From Aliiroseovarius sp. F20344 (GTDB lineage Bacteria > Pseudomonadota > Alphaproteobacteria > Rhodobacterales > Rhodobacteraceae), in contig NZ_JALKBG010000006.1 of the NCBI RefSeq assembly GCF_023016155.1, forward strand, positions 496,001 through 560,000: DNA of 64,000 nt. Reading direction: 5' to 3'. Positions 37,215-47,644 of the stretch are shown here, one piece after another; position 1 is the first letter of the stretch; every line of letters starts with the position of its first letter. Under the pieces are notes generated by a model. That model was not told the DNA's origin. It was given only the letters and a program-made list of their open reading frames with translations, and searched no databases. A program made the translations under genes and the position numbers.

Positions 37215-37634
37215 ATGATGAGTATTCGCACCGTTTTCTTGGCCGCGGGTTTGGCCGCAACTGCAAGTATTGGGATGGCCTCGGCCACCGACTTTAGCAC
37301 ATTGCGTGATGACAGCAGGATGCATTCCGAGTTGCTGGGCGCATCCGTTGCCTATCTGATCGACGAGAACTGTTCCGAATTGGGGCTGCGCAAGCTGCGC
37401 CTGCTGAACAAAGCGTTCTCGCTTAGAAAACATGCTGTGTCGCTTGGCTATTCCTCGAAAGAGGTGATGGCCTATGTAGACAGCAAATCCGAACAGGACC
37501 GTTTCCGCGCCATCGCCGAGCCATTGCTGGCGTCGAAAGGTGTGGTGAAGGGTCAGGAAGAAACCTACTGCGCGGCTGGCCGCGCTGAGATTGCAAAGCG
37601 CTCCTTTGCGGGCTCGTTACTTTACGAGCGCTAA
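37215..37634 (+). CDS. DUF5333-like exported protein within the nuo operon
   Basis: 139 residues with signal peptide MMSIRTVFLAAGLAATASIGMASA. The mature domain is helical with two cysteines (IDENCSELGLRKLRL and EETYCAAGRAEI), which could form a disulfide in the periplasm. It resembles the Rhodobacterales family labelled DUF5333. AAAGGAG lies 8-14 bases before the ATG at 37215, a strong site. It sits between the first lipoprotein and nuoG. Function unknown. Confidence 0.7.
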   Translation: MMSIRTVFLAAGLAATASIGMASATDFSTLRDDSRMHSELLGASVAYLIDENCSELGLRKLRLLNKAFSLRKHAVSLGYSSKEVMAYVDSKSEQDRFRAIAEPLLASKGVVKGQEETYCAAGRAEIAKRSFAGSLLYER

Positions 37635-37694
37635 GGGGCATGACTGTGTGGGCACGGTGAAAACACCGGCCCATGGAACGAAAAAGGGACCGTG

Positions 37695-39713
37695 ATGAGC
37701 GACCTGAAAAAGATCGTCATTGACGACATGGAAGTTGAAGTTGATGGCGCGATGACGCTGATTCAGGCATGCGAAGTGGCCGGGATCGAAGTTCCGCGTT
37801 TCTGCTATCACGAGCGTCTGTCGATTGCGGGCAACTGCCGCATGTGTCTGGTCGAGGTCGTGGGCGGTCCGCCCAAGCCGGCAGCAAGTTGCGCCATGCA
37901 GGTGCGCGATCTGCGCCCCGGTCCCGAAGGCCAGCCGCCTGTCGTGAAAACGAATTCGCCCATGGTCAAGAAGGCCCGTGAAGGCGTGATGGAATTCATG
38001 CTGATCAACCACCCTCTGGATTGCCCGATTTGCGATCAGGGTGGTGAGTGTGATTTGCAAGATCAGGCCATGGCCTATGGCATGTCCGGCACGCGCTTTA
38101 ACGAGATGAAGCGCGCCGTTGATGATCTGGATCTTGGCCCGCTTGTTGCCACCGCCATGACCCGCTGCATTTCCTGCACCCGCTGTGTGCGCTTCACTAC
38201 CGAGGTCGCGGGGATCAGCCAGATGGGCCAAACCGGCCGCGGCGAAGATGCCGAGATTACGAGCTATCTGAACCAGACTTTGGACAGCAATTTGCAGGGC
38301 AACATCATCGATCTGTGCCCGGTGGGTGCTCTGACATCGAAACCCTACGCCTTTACAGCCCGCCCGTGGGAATTGACCAAGACCGAGACCATCGACGTGA
38401 TGGATGCGCTTGGATCAAACATCCGAGTTGACACCAAGGGTCGCGAAGTCATGCGTGTGCTGCCGCGCAACCATGATGGCGTGAACGAAGAATGGATTTC
38501 CGACAAGACGCGCTTCATTTGGGACGGTCTGCGTCGTCAGCGTCTGGACACGCCTTACATCCGCGAAAACGGTAAATTGCGCAAAGCCACCTGGGGGGAG
38601 GCTCTGGGCAAAGCTGCTGAGGCGATGAAGGATGCCAAGAAAGTTGCTGGCCTGATCGGTGATCTGGCGTCGGCCGAGGCGACATTCTCGCTCAAGACCC
38701 TGATTGAAGGGCGGGGTGGGAACGTGGAATGCCGCACCGACAATGCGCGTCTGCCGATTGGCAACCGCTCGGGCTATGTGGGCACCGCTTCGATCGAAGA
38801 CATCGACAACGCGAAGTTCATCCAGCTTATCGGCACCAACCCGCGGGTTGAGGCTCCGGTCCTGAATGCGCGCATCCGTAAGGCTTGGCTGAAGGGTGCT
38901 CAGGTTGGACTGGTCGGCGAAGCTGTTGATTTGACATATGATTACGCGCATGTGGGCAATGACCGCGCGGCGTTGGATAGCATTGTGGGCAAAGACTACG
39001 GCGCTGTGAAAGACGCACCAAGCGTGGTGATCGTCGGGCAGGGTGCCTTGCGCGAAGCAGACGGTCTGGCGGTTCTGTCGAACGCCATGAAGCTGGCCGA
39101 GGATACCGGCTCGAAACTGATGATCCTGCACACCGCCGCTGGCCGTGTGGGCGCAATGGATCTGGGTGCTGTGACCGAAGGTGGCATGGAAGCGGCAACA
39201 ACTGGCGCTGATGTCATCTTCAACATGGGCGCGGATGAGATCGAAATCGCTGACGGTCCCTTTGTGATTTATCAGGGCAGCCACGGGGATCGTGGTGCGA
39301 TGCGCGCCGACGTAGTCCTGCCGGGGGCTGCGTACACCGAAGAAGGTGGTCTGTTCGTAAACACAGAAGGACGTCCGCAATTGGCTCTTCGTGCAAACTT
39401 TGCACCGGGCGAGGCCAAGGAAAACTGGGCCATTCTGCGCGCGCTGTCAGCTGAACTTGGTGCAACCCTGCCATGGGACACGCAGGCTGGCCTGCGCCGG
39501 GCGATGGTCGAGGCCGCTCCGGTTCTGGGTGGTGTTGATCAGGTGGCCGACAATGAATGGCAGGCGCTGCCGGTCGAGAAGATGGGCAAAGCGTCCTTCC
39601 GCTATGTGATTGGCGACTTCTATCTGACCAACCCGATTGCCCGTGCTTCAGAAGTGATGGCTGAGCTTTCGGCGCAAGGCCGCAACCGCACCGCGCCTTT
39701 GGCGGCGGAATAA
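37695..39713 (+). CDS. nuoG: NADH-quinone oxidoreductase subunit G
   Basis: 672 residues of the 75-kDa iron-sulfur subunit. The N-terminal ferredoxin-like [2Fe-2S] part has [22 protein letters not shown] His-Cys3 motif is in [20 protein letters not shown], and two 4Fe-4S motifs follow ([12 protein letters not shown] and [16 protein letters not shown]). The rest is the molybdopterin-oxidoreductase-like fold without cofactor. ATG at 37695 follows AAAAAGGGA; a GTG lies one codon earlier. Length is standard for alphaproteobacteria. Confidence 0.97.
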   Translation: MSDLKKIVIDDMEVEVDGAMTLIQACEVAGIEVPRFCYHERLSIAGNCRMCLVEVVGGPPKPAASCAMQVRDLRPGPEGQPPVVKTNSPMVKKAREGVMEFMLINHPLDCPICDQGGECDLQDQAMAYGMSGTRFNEMKRAVDDLDLGPLVATAMTRCISCTRCVRFTTEVAGISQMGQTGRGEDAEITSYLNQTLDSNLQGNIIDLCPVGALTSKPYAFTARPWELTKTETIDVMDALGSNIRVDTKGREVMRVLPRNHDGVNEEWISDKTRFIWDGLRRQRLDTPYIRENGKLRKATWGEALGKAAEAMKDAKKVAGLIGDLASAEATFSLKTLIEGRGGNVECRTDNARLPIGNRSGYVGTASIEDIDNAKFIQLIGTNPRVEAPVLNARIRKAWLKGAQVGLVGEAVDLTYDYAHVGNDRAALDSIVGKDYGAVKDAPSVVIVGQGALREADGLAVLSNAMKLAEDTGSKLMILHTAAGRVGAMDLGAVTEGGMEAATTGADVIFNMGADEIEIADGPFVIYQGSHGDRGAMRADVVLPGAAYTEEGGLFVNTEGRPQLALRANFAPGEAKENWAILRALSAELGATLPWDTQAGLRRAMVEAAPVLGGVDQVADNEWQALPVEKMGKASFRYVIGDFYLTNPIARASEVMAELSAQGRNRTAPLAAE

Positions 39714-39731
39714 ACAGGATTGGTGCTGAAC

Positions 39732-40529
39732 ATGACCACTCAATCGATCATAGGAACGGTAAGCAAGCGGCTTTTGGGGGCAGTGGTGATTGTCACTGCC
39801 CTATCGTCCTGTGCTCTCATGGATCGTGTTGGCGGAGTCATGAAAAATGCCGTGGGGCTTGGAGATTGCAAAGTCGCAAGCGATCGTGGGCTGGTTGAGC
39901 AGAGCAAAGATGCGCCATCAGATGACCTAATGAATGGCGATCGCGCCGTCATGTACACGTCCAAATATGACCGTGCGAAACGACCACCGGGATGCTGGTG
40001 GGCTGCCAAACCTGGCAAGACGCGCACCGTCCCTAAGGACGAAACGCCGGTGGATGAGACGCCAGCCACCCAAGAAGCCGCAGTTGAAGCAGTGGCAACC
40101 GAAACAGCCGCAGCCGAAAAAGCTGCCAACGACAAGGTTGCAGTTGCAGCAAGTGCATCGCCCATCGCCACGCAAAGCGGCGATGCCGGGTTGTCTCTGG
40201 AAGAGACAAATCAGGCTTGGGACATCACCTATCTTGGCGTTCAGACCAAGCGCTTGGACGACGAATTGGTGCAGATCAACGTGCGTCTTGAGGGCGAAGT
40301 GAACAATGAAAATGTCGCGGCATATGCGGAATGTGCCGCCGCGCAATACACGCTTAGCCGTGGATACGGGTTCGCCCGGCATGTCCTAACAAGCGTAACA
40401 CGAGATAACAGCATCTGGACTGGCAAAGCCGTCTTTTGGGTGTCAGAGACCCTTCCCGAGGGGCTGATCACCATTGACGCGGCTGTCACCGCCCAGAGTT
40501 GCTTTGAAAACGGAATACCGACGGTCTGA
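39732..40529 (+). CDS. Lipoprotein within the nuo operon (2)
   Basis: 265 residues. The N-terminus (SKRLLGAVVIVTALSSCAL) is a lipoprotein signal with lipobox LSSC. An Ala/Glu/Thr-rich disordered part (about 105-150) precedes a C-terminal domain with NQAWDITYLGVQTKRLDDELVQ and three further cysteines. The start is uncertain: ATG 39732 has poor spacing from ACAGGA, while TTG 39720 and GTG 39723 are in frame. I recognise no family. It lies between nuoG and nuoH. Confidence 0.6.
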   Translation: MTTQSIIGTVSKRLLGAVVIVTALSSCALMDRVGGVMKNAVGLGDCKVASDRGLVEQSKDAPSDDLMNGDRAVMYTSKYDRAKRPPGCWWAAKPGKTRTVPKDETPVDETPATQEAAVEAVATETAAAEKAANDKVAVAASASPIATQSGDAGLSLEETNQAWDITYLGVQTKRLDDELVQINVRLEGEVNNENVAAYAECAAAQYTLSRGYGFARHVLTSVTRDNSIWTGKAVFWVSETLPEGLITIDAAVTAQSCFENGIPTV

Positions 40530-40543
40530 GGGCATGAAGAGAA

Positions 40544-41581
40544 ATGATTGAATTCTTCACCACTACAAATCTGGGCATCGCGCTTTTGATCATTGGTCAG
40601 TGTCTGCTGATCGTGGTCCCACTTCTGGTGGCGCTGGCCTTCCTGCTCTATTTTGACCGCAAGGTCTGGGCAGCGGTTCAGCTGCGCAAAGGGCCCAACG
40701 TGGTTGGCGCGTTTGGCGTGCTACAGTCCTTCGCGGACTTCCTGAAATATGTGCTGAAAGAGATCGTGGTGCCCGCAGGGGCCGACCGCTTTGTCTTTAT
40801 GCTGGCCCCGATGCTGAGCTTTGTCTTGGCCATGGTCGCCTGGGCGGTGATCCCGTTCAACGATGGTTGGGTTCTGGCCGATGTGAACGTGGCGATCCTG
40901 TTCGTCTTCGCGGTCTCCTCGCTTGAGGTGTACGGCGTGATCATGGGCGGCTGGGCGTCGAACTCCAAATATCCGTTCCTTGGCTCGCTGCGCTCCGCTG
41001 CGCAGATGATTTCCTACGAAGTCTCTATCGGCCTGATCATCATTGGTGTGATCATCTCGACCGGATCGATGAACTTCGGTGACATCGTGATGGCACAGGA
41101 TGGCAAAGGGTTGCTCAGCTGGTACTGGCTGCCGCATTTCCCGATGGTCTTCTTGTTCCTTATCTCGGCTTTGGCTGAAACCAACCGCCCACCCTTTGAC
41201 CTTCCCGAAGCGGAATCGGAACTGGTGGCGGGCTATCAGGTTGAATACTCGTCGACCCCGTTCCTTCTGTTCATGATCGGTGAATATGTGGCCATCGTTC
41301 TGATGTGTACGCTGATCTCGATCCTGTTCTTTGGCGGCTGGCTGTCGCCGGTCGAGGCGCTGCCGGATGGCATCCTGTGGCTGTTTGCGAAGATTTTCTT
41401 TTTCTTCTTCGTCTTCTCGATGGTGAAGGCCATCACGCCTCGCTACCGCTATGACCAACTGATGCGCATTGGCTGGAAAGTCTTCCTGCCGCTGTCGCTG
41501 GGCTGGGTCGTTCTGGTCGCATTCTTCGCCCAATACGGGGCATTCTGGGGCGCTTATGCCCGCTGGACTGTAGGGGGCTGA
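40544..41581 (+). CDS. nuoH: NADH-quinone oxidoreductase subunit H
   Basis: 345 residues, eight membrane helices, the subunit that closes the quinone tunnel. Standard motifs are [23 protein letters not shown] and the loop [26 protein letters not shown]; the C-terminal loop has [23 protein letters not shown] at 40544 is 14 bases after the lipoprotein gene. nuoI follows directly. Confidence 0.97.
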   Translation: MIEFFTTTNLGIALLIIGQCLLIVVPLLVALAFLLYFDRKVWAAVQLRKGPNVVGAFGVLQSFADFLKYVLKEIVVPAGADRFVFMLAPMLSFVLAMVAWAVIPFNDGWVLADVNVAILFVFAVSSLEVYGVIMGGWASNSKYPFLGSLRSAAQMISYEVSIGLIIIGVIISTGSMNFGDIVMAQDGKGLLSWYWLPHFPMVFLFLISALAETNRPPFDLPEAESELVAGYQVEYSSTPFLLFMIGEYVAIVLMCTLISILFFGGWLSPVEALPDGILWLFAKIFFFFFVFSMVKAITPRYRYDQLMRIGWKVFLPLSLGWVVLVAFFAQYGAFWGAYARWTVGG

Positions 41582-41584
41582 TCA

Positions 41585-42076
41585 ATGGCATTTGATTACG
41601 CACGCGCAACAAAATACTTCCTGTTGACCGACTTTATCAAAGGGTTCCAGCTGGGTCTGAAGTACTTCTTTTCGAAGAAGGCGACGATCAACTACCCTTT
41701 CGAAAAGGGTCCGCTGAGCCCACGCTTCCGTGGTGAACATGCGCTGCGCCGCTATCCCAACGGGGAAGAGCGCTGCATCGCCTGTAAGCTGTGCGAGGCC
41801 ATCTGCCCAGCACAGGCCATCACCATCGATGCGGAACCCCGCGACGATGGCTCGCGCCGCACCACGCGCTATGACATCGACATGACCAAATGCATCTACT
41901 GCGGCTTCTGCCAAGAAGCCTGCCCGGTAGATGCAATCGTTGAAGGTCCGAACTTCGAGTTTGCCACCGAAACCCGTGAAGAGCTGTTCTATGACAAAGA
42001 AAAGCTGCTTGAGAACGGCGAACGTTGGGAAGCCGAGATCGCGCGCAACATCGAACTTGATGCGCCCTACCGCTAA
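41585..42076 (+). CDS. nuoI: NADH-quinone oxidoreductase subunit I
   Basis: 163 residues with an N-terminal amphipathic helix and two 4Fe-4S motifs, [16 protein letters not shown] and [16 protein letters not shown], that hold clusters N6a and N6b. The [20 protein letters not shown] lead is typical. It starts 3 bases after nuoH. The next gene is the unusual CMD-like one rather than nuoJ. Confidence 0.97.
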   Translation: MAFDYARATKYFLLTDFIKGFQLGLKYFFSKKATINYPFEKGPLSPRFRGEHALRRYPNGEERCIACKLCEAICPAQAITIDAEPRDDGSRRTTRYDIDMTKCIYCGFCQEACPVDAIVEGPNFEFATETREELFYDKEKLLENGERWEAEIARNIELDAPYR

Positions 42077-42085
42077 GGAAATCCA

Positions 42086-42493
42086 ATGAACGACTTTTCA
42101 AAGAAATACGCTGAGATGATGGAGCAGGGCACCTTGATGCTTCGCGCCTTCAATCCTGCGCTGGAGAAGTTCGTTCCAGAAGGTCTCGACAAGCTGATGC
42201 CCACCATGCCGAAAGACATGATGGATATGATGTTTGGAAACGCCTTCAACAAAGACGGTCTGGACACGAAGACCCGCATGCTGGTGGCCCTTGCGGGGCT
42301 GGTGGCGGCAGGAGCTCAAGCCGGACCGCAGCTGAAAGTGACCGTGCGCCATGCTTTGGAAGCGGGCGCGACCGAGAAAGAGATCGCGGAAGTGATCTAT
42401 CAAATGTCCATGTTGGGCGGCTTGCCGGCGATGAACCGGGCGCTTGAAGAAGCGCAAGCCGTCTTTGATGAAAATCAGGAGGGGGACGCATGA
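42086..42493 (+). CDS. Carboxymuconolactone decarboxylase-fold protein within the nuo operon
   Basis: 135 residues with the helical CMD/AhpD-type pattern: [53 protein letters not shown] (split here: the [17 protein letters not shown] core and [12 protein letters not shown]). It has no cysteine at all, so the CX2C peroxidase chemistry of AhpD is impossible. It is rich in methionine near the N-terminus ([21 protein letters not shown]). It starts 9 bases after nuoI with AAGGAAAT upstream, and its stop overlaps nuoJ (ATGA). The role beside complex I is unknown. Confidence 0.8.
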   Translation: MNDFSKKYAEMMEQGTLMLRAFNPALEKFVPEGLDKLMPTMPKDMMDMMFGNAFNKDGLDTKTRMLVALAGLVAAGAQAGPQLKVTVRHALEAGATEKEIAEVIYQMSMLGGLPAMNRALEEAQAVFDENQEGDA

Positions 42494-43104
42494 GCGTTGC
42501 CGATTTCGCCTTTTACCTCTTTGCCCTGACCACCGTGGTCGGCGGGTTCTTTACCGTAATGGCAAGAAACCCCGTGCACTCGGTGCTGTGGCTGATCACT
42601 GCCTTCATCGGTGCCACGGGTCTGTTTGTCCTGCTGGGGGCCGAGTTCGTGGCGATGCTTCTGATGATCGTCTATGTGGGCGCGGTCGCGGTGTTGTTCC
42701 TGTTCGTCGTCATGATGCTCGACGTGGATTTCGCCGCCCTGAAGGCCGAGATGTCGCAATCGCTGCCCATCGCGCTTCTGATCGGGGTGATCCTGCTGGT
42801 CGAAATGGGCACCATCTTTGGTGTCTGGCATTTCGCCGACGGAGCCGAGGCTGCACGTGCTGCTGTCACCCCCGCACTTGATGTGGCCCACAACACCGAA
42901 GCTCTGGGGCAGATCCTTTACACCCAATACATCCTGCTCTTCCAGTTGGCGGGTCTGATCCTGCTGGTTGCCATGATCGGCGCCATCGTCCTGACCCTGC
43001 GCCACCGCACGAATGTGAAGCGCCAGAACGTCATGGCCCAGATGCACCGTGACCCGGCCAAAGCGATGGAGATCATCGACGTGAAACCGGGGCAGGGGCT
43101 GTGA
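42490..43104 (+). CDS. nuoJ: NADH-quinone oxidoreductase subunit J
   Basis: 204 residues with five membrane helices. Typical segments are [40 protein letters not shown] (given as the ALFL-type core) and [15 protein letters not shown], with the pi-bulge helix of ND6. The hydrophilic C-terminus ([19 protein letters not shown]) is common in alphaproteobacteria. AGGAGGGG lies before the ATG at 42490. The stop overlaps the next gene's GTG. Confidence 0.95.
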   Translation: MSVADFAFYLFALTTVVGGFFTVMARNPVHSVLWLITAFIGATGLFVLLGAEFVAMLLMIVYVGAVAVLFLFVVMMLDVDFAALKAEMSQSLPIALLIGVILLVEMGTIFGVWHFADGAEAARAAVTPALDVAHNTEALGQILYTQYILLFQLAGLILLVAMIGAIVLTLRHRTNVKRQNVMAQMHRDPAKAMEIIDVKPGQGL

Positions 43105-43562
43105 GAATTAACATGGCAATCCCATTGTCCATAGTAGCGCTATCCGCTTGTGATACTGAATTCGACGAAGGATTTGGGATGCAAGAAGATTGCTCAATTT
43201 CTCACTGGGAAGGCCCAATGCGTGCGCCGGTCAATGAAGGCAATGGCTTTGTATCGCACTTGTTCGTCTTTCTAGAAGATGATCCTTCAAACCACACTGT
43301 TGAGGGAGTTCAGAGCGTTGGGCAAATAAAAAACTGCGCTTCTGGAGATGCAGCCGAGTTTGCGAGTGATGACCAGTTCGCAGTGGGCAAGTTTTTTGAC
43401 GAACTGCGACGGTCCGAATTCTCCCTGCATAACGGTAAGAAACTGGCCAGTAGCAGCAGGTATGGCTTCGAAGTTAACGATTTAGAACCCGTTAGTTGGG
43501 TGACGCAGACTTCATGTGCCTGCGAGCTTTACTACCCTGAATTGGTAGGAGCGACACAGTGA
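43101..43562 (+). CDS. Small lipoprotein within the nuo operon (3)
   Basis: 153 residues. [20 protein letters not shown] is a short lipoprotein signal with lipobox LSAC. GTG at 43101 is preferred over ATG at 43113 because only it supplies a positive charge before the hydrophobic stretch; it overlaps the nuoJ stop. The mature part has four cysteines ([27 protein letters not shown]). Codon use is clearly more AT-rich than in flanking nuo genes, suggesting late insertion. I recognise no family. Confidence 0.6.
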   Translation: MRINMAIPLSIVALSACDTEFDEGFGMQEDCSISHWEGPMRAPVNEGNGFVSHLFVFLEDDPSNHTVEGVQSVGQIKNCASGDAAEFASDDQFAVGKFFDELRRSEFSLHNGKKLASSSRYGFEVNDLEPVSWVTQTSCACELYYPELVGATQ

Positions 43563-43613
43563 ATAAAAGAAAATCGACGCTCCCGAGACCGGGAAACAGA
43601 AACGAGGGACGAA

Positions 43614-43919
43614 ATGGTAGGTCTTGAACATTATCTCGCAGTTGGTGCGGCGCTGTTCGTCATCGGCATTTTCGGGCTCTTCCTGAACCGTAAGAACGTC
43701 ATCATCCTTTTGATGTCGATCGAATTGATGCTTCTTTCCGTGAACATCAACCTTGTCGCGTTCTCGTCCTATCTGGGCGATCTGACGGGGCAGGTCTTCA
43801 CGCTCTTTGTACTGACCGTGGCCGCTGCTGAAGCTGCCATTGGTCTGGCGATCCTTGTCAGCTTCTTCCGCAACCGCGGCACGATTGCTGTCGAAGATGT
43901 CAACGTGATGAAAGGCTAA
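43614..43919 (+). CDS. nuoK: NADH-quinone oxidoreductase subunit K
   Basis: 101 residues with three helices, the standard ND4L homologue. Key glutamates of the proton path are in [19 protein letters not shown] and in [22 protein letters not shown] at 43614 follows GAGGGACGA. The 51-base gap from the preceding lipoprotein gene is the longest near this point. nuoL starts 6 bases later. Confidence 0.97.
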   Translation: MVGLEHYLAVGAALFVIGIFGLFLNRKNVIILLMSIELMLLSVNINLVAFSSYLGDLTGQVFTLFVLTVAAAEAAIGLAILVSFFRNRGTIAVEDVNVMKG

Positions 43920-43925
43920 CCAAAA

Positions 43926-46088
43926 ATGGTACAGTTCATCCTTTTTGCTCCGCTTTTCGGCGCGTTGGTCGCTGGCTTCGGCCACCGGTTCATCGGAGAC
44001 AAGGGCGCGCAGATCCTGACGACAGCCCTGCTGTTCTGGTCTGCGTTCCTATCTTGGATCGTCTTCCTGGGATTGGGAAGCGAGACCCAGATCATCCACC
44101 TGATGGATTGGGTGCAATCGGGGTCGCTGAGCGTTGACTGGTCGATCCGTCTGGACCGTCTGACCGCGATCATGCTGGTCGTTGTGACCTCGGTCTCGTC
44201 GCTGGTTCACCTGTATTCGATGGGCTATATGGCCCACGATCCGCAGTTCGAGGGCGAAAGCTATCGCCCCCGTTTCTTCGCCTATCTGTCCTTCTTCACC
44301 TTCACCATGTTGATGCTGGTGACCTCGGACAACCTCTTGCAGATGTTCTTCGGCTGGGAAGGCGTGGGTGTGGCCTCGTATCTGCTGATTGGTTTTTACT
44401 ATAAGAAACCCTCGGCCAACGCGGCGGCGATCAAAGCCTTCGTGGTAAACCGTGTTGGTGACTTTGGCTTCGCTTTGGGCATCTTCGGCCTGTTCTACAT
44501 GACCGATAGCATCCGCTTTGACGATGTGTTTGCAGCCGCACCTGCGCTGGCGGAAACCAACCTCCACTTCCTGTGGCGTGATTGGAACGCAGCCAACCTG
44601 CTGGCTTTCCTTCTGTTCGTCGGCGCGATGGGTAAATCGGCTCAGTTGATCCTGCACACATGGCTTCCCGACGCGATGGAAGGCCCGACCCCGGTGTCGG
44701 CCCTGATCCACGCCGCGACCATGGTGACCGCGGGTGTATTCCTGGTCTGCCGCATGTCGCCCCTGATGGAGTACGCGCCCGAGGCGACCAACTTCATCGT
44801 CTTCCTTGGCGCCACCACTGCGTTCTTCGCGGCCACCGTGGGCCTTGTGCAAAACGACATCAAACGCGTGATCGCATATTCGACCTGTTCGCAGCTGGGC
44901 TATATGTTCGTGGCGGCTGGCGTTGGCGTCTACTCGGTCGCTATGTTCCACCTGTTCACCCACGCCTTCTTTAAGGCGATGCTGTTCCTTGGCGCCGGTT
45001 CGGTCATCCACGGAATGCATCACGAACAGGACATGCGCAACTATGGCAACCTGCGTAAGAAGTTGCCCATCACCTTCTGGGCCATGATGATCGGTACACT
45101 GGCCATCACCGGTGTCGGCATCCCGCTGACCACCATCGGATTTGCAGGCTTCCTGTCGAAAGACGCCGTGATTGAAAGCGCATTTGCCGGCACGAACGGA
45201 GGCTACGCCTTCTGGATGCTGGTCATCGCCGCGCTCTTCACCAGCTTCTACAGCTGGCGCCTGATGTTCATGACCTTCTACGGCAAGGCGCGCGGCGACA
45301 AGCACACGCATGAGCATGCACATGAAAGCCCGCTGGTCATGACCATCCCGCTGGGTGTTCTGGCCTTGGGCGCGATCTTTGCCGGTATGATCTGGTATGG
45401 ATCGTTCTTCGGGAAAGAAGAGCAGGTGCAGAAGTTCTTTGGCATCGAGGCCCACGCTTCGGCCAGCCACGGTGAGGCTGCGGATAGTCATAGCGACGAT
45501 CATGCAAAGGATGACCACGCTGCGGACGATCACAGCCACGACGACGCGGCCCACGCCACTGAAGAAGCACATGCTGAAACCATGGCCGACCCCGCACATG
45601 CACCGGTTGCGGCTGCACATCACGGCGAAGCGCCGAAAGGTGCGATCTACATGGGTGCCGACAATCACGTTCTGCATGACGCGCACTATGTGCCGAAATG
45701 GGTCAAGGTCTCGCCCTTCGTGGCGATGATCATCGGTTTCGTGACGGCCTTCTGGTTCTATATCAAGAACCCGAGCCTGCCCAAGCGATTGGCCGAGACA
45801 TTCCCGCTGATTTACAACTTCCTTCTGAACAAATGGTACTTTGACGAGATCTACGACATCCTTTTCGTCAAGCCCGCCTTTGCCATTGGACGGTTCTTGT
45901 GGAAACGCGGCGACGGCAATGTGATTGACGGCTTCCTAAATGGCGTGGCGATGGGCATCGTGCCTTGGTTCACAAAACAGGCTGGCCGTGCACAAACTGG
46001 TTACGTCTTCTCTTATGCCTTCGCGATGGTTCTTGGCATCGTCGCACTGGTGACAATCATGATTATCTTCAGCGGTGGAGCGCACTAA
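43926..46088 (+). CDS. nuoL: NADH-quinone oxidoreductase subunit L with His/Asp-rich insert
   Basis: 720 residues, an antiporter-like subunit of the distal membrane arm with the long lateral helix. Core motifs are [40 protein letters not shown], and [19 protein letters not shown]. An added hydrophilic region has [10 protein letters not shown] (about 459-468) and a second His/Asp tract (about 509-565, [20 protein letters not shown]). About 15 histidines lie within 85 residues. Such insertions resemble metal-binding loops of zinc transporters. nuoM overlaps its stop by one base. Confidence 0.96.
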   Translation: MVQFILFAPLFGALVAGFGHRFIGDKGAQILTTALLFWSAFLSWIVFLGLGSETQIIHLMDWVQSGSLSVDWSIRLDRLTAIMLVVVTSVSSLVHLYSMGYMAHDPQFEGESYRPRFFAYLSFFTFTMLMLVTSDNLLQMFFGWEGVGVASYLLIGFYYKKPSANAAAIKAFVVNRVGDFGFALGIFGLFYMTDSIRFDDVFAAAPALAETNLHFLWRDWNAANLLAFLLFVGAMGKSAQLILHTWLPDAMEGPTPVSALIHAATMVTAGVFLVCRMSPLMEYAPEATNFIVFLGATTAFFAATVGLVQNDIKRVIAYSTCSQLGYMFVAAGVGVYSVAMFHLFTHAFFKAMLFLGAGSVIHGMHHEQDMRNYGNLRKKLPITFWAMMIGTLAITGVGIPLTTIGFAGFLSKDAVIESAFAGTNGGYAFWMLVIAALFTSFYSWRLMFMTFYGKARGDKHTHEHAHESPLVMTIPLGVLALGAIFAGMIWYGSFFGKEEQVQKFFGIEAHASASHGEAADSHSDDHAKDDHAADDHSHDDAAHATEEAHAETMADPAHAPVAAAHHGEAPKGAIYMGADNHVLHDAHYVPKWVKVSPFVAMIIGFVTAFWFYIKNPSLPKRLAETFPLIYNFLLNKWYFDEIYDILFVKPAFAIGRFLWKRGDGNVIDGFLNGVAMGIVPWFTKQAGRAQTGYVFSYAFAMVLGIVALVTIMIIFSGGAH

Positions 46089-47632
46089 TGAATAACCTGC
46101 TTTCCATCATTACCTTCCTGCCGCTGGTCGCGGCTGTGATCCTTGCGCTTTTCTTGCGCGGCGATGACGAAGCGGCCGCGCGCAACGCAAAGTACCTTGC
46201 GCTGGCAGCGACGGTTGCAACTTTCCTTTTCTCGCTTCTGGTGATCACAGGGTTTGACCCAGCTGACACTGGCTTCCAGTTCGTGGAAGAAGGCGAGTGG
46301 ATCATGGGTCTGAAGTACAAGATGGGCGTCGACGGGATCTCGGTCCTGTTTGTCATGCTCACCACCTTCATGATGCCACTGACCATCTGGGCCAGCTGGG
46401 GCGTCACGTCCCGCGTGAAGGAATACATGATTGCCTTCCTGCTGCTTGAAACCCTGATGCTGGGCGTCTTCATGGCGCTGGATCTGGTGCTGTTCTACCT
46501 CTTCTTCGAAGCAGGCCTGATCCCGATGTTCCTGATCATTGGTATCTGGGGCGGCAAGGACCGCATCTATGCGAGTTTCAAGTTCTTCCTTTATACCTTC
46601 TTGGGCTCGGTCCTGATGCTGGTGGCGATGATCTATATGTTCATCGACGCAGGCACGACGGACATTCCGACGCTGATGGCGCATAAGTTTGGTTCGGAAG
46701 ATTTCAGCCTTTTGGGCATCCAGATTGTAGGCGGCGCACAGACGCTTCTGTTCCTGGCCTTCTTCGCAAGCTTCGCGGTGAAAATGCCGATGTGGCCGGT
46801 TCACACCTGGTTGCCTGATGCACACGTACAAGCGCCGACCGCCGGTTCGGTCGTGCTGGCCGCGATCCTTCTGAAGATGGGCGGTTATGGCTTCCTGCGC
46901 TTCAGCCTGCCGATGTTCCCGATTGGGGCAGACGTGATGGCGTGCTTCGTCCTGTGGTTGTCAGCGATTGCGATTGTCTACACCTCGCTGGTTGCGCTGG
47001 TGCAAGAAGACATGAAAAAGCTGATTGCCTATTCGTCCGTTGCCCACATGGGTTACGTGACGGCTGGTATCTTCTCGCTTAATCAACAAGGTTTGGACGG
47101 CGCGATCTTCCAAATGATCAGCCACGGCTTTATCTCGGGCGCCCTCTTCCTGTGTGTTGGCGTCATCTATGACCGCATGCATACCCGCGAGATCTCGGCC
47201 TACGGAGGTCTTGTGAACCGCATGCCGACTTACGCGCTGATCTTCATGTTCTTCACCATGGCAAACGTGGGCCTTCCAGGTACCTCGGGCTTCGTGGGTG
47301 AATTCCTGACACTGGTGGGCATGTTCAAAGCCAACACCTGGGTTGCTCTGGTTGCGACCTCGGGTGTGATCTTCTCGGCCGCCTATGCGCTTTACCTTTA
47401 CCGCCGCGTCGTCTTTGGCGATCTGATCAAGGAAAGCCTGAAGTCGATCACCGAGATGAATGGCCGCGAGAAAGCGATCTTCGCACCTCTCATCTTCATG
47501 ACCCTGCTGCTGGGTGTCTACCCATCGCTGGTCACCGACATCATTGGCCCCTCGGTCGAGGCGCTTTTGACCAACTTCCATGCCGCTATTCCTGCAGATG
47601 CTGCAGAGATGGCGCAGACCGCATCGCATTAA
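46088..47632 (+). CDS. nuoM: NADH-quinone oxidoreductase subunit M
   Basis: 514 residues, about 14 helices, an ND4-type antiporter-like subunit. Motifs are [21 protein letters not shown] (proton-path Glu), [39 protein letters not shown], and [17 protein letters not shown]. The ATG shares the final A of the nuoL stop (TAATG). A longer open frame upstream is only the nuoL sequence read out of frame. nuoN follows after 12 bases. Confidence 0.97.
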   Translation: MNNLLSIITFLPLVAAVILALFLRGDDEAAARNAKYLALAATVATFLFSLLVITGFDPADTGFQFVEEGEWIMGLKYKMGVDGISVLFVMLTTFMMPLTIWASWGVTSRVKEYMIAFLLLETLMLGVFMALDLVLFYLFFEAGLIPMFLIIGIWGGKDRIYASFKFFLYTFLGSVLMLVAMIYMFIDAGTTDIPTLMAHKFGSEDFSLLGIQIVGGAQTLLFLAFFASFAVKMPMWPVHTWLPDAHVQAPTAGSVVLAAILLKMGGYGFLRFSLPMFPIGADVMACFVLWLSAIAIVYTSLVALVQEDMKKLIAYSSVAHMGYVTAGIFSLNQQGLDGAIFQMISHGFISGALFLCVGVIYDRMHTREISAYGGLVNRMPTYALIFMFFTMANVGLPGTSGFVGEFLTLVGMFKANTWVALVATSGVIFSAAYALYLYRRVVFGDLIKESLKSITEMNGREKAIFAPLIFMTLLLGVYPSLVTDIIGPSVEALLTNFHAAIPADAAEMAQTASH

Positions 47633-47644
47633 GGAGAGCGAAAG

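Noticed and set aside
44049-45686. Long open frame (545 codons) on the minus strand
   Set aside because: It is antisense to nuoL, rich in His/Arg/Gln from reverse reading of nuoL codons, and has no family features.
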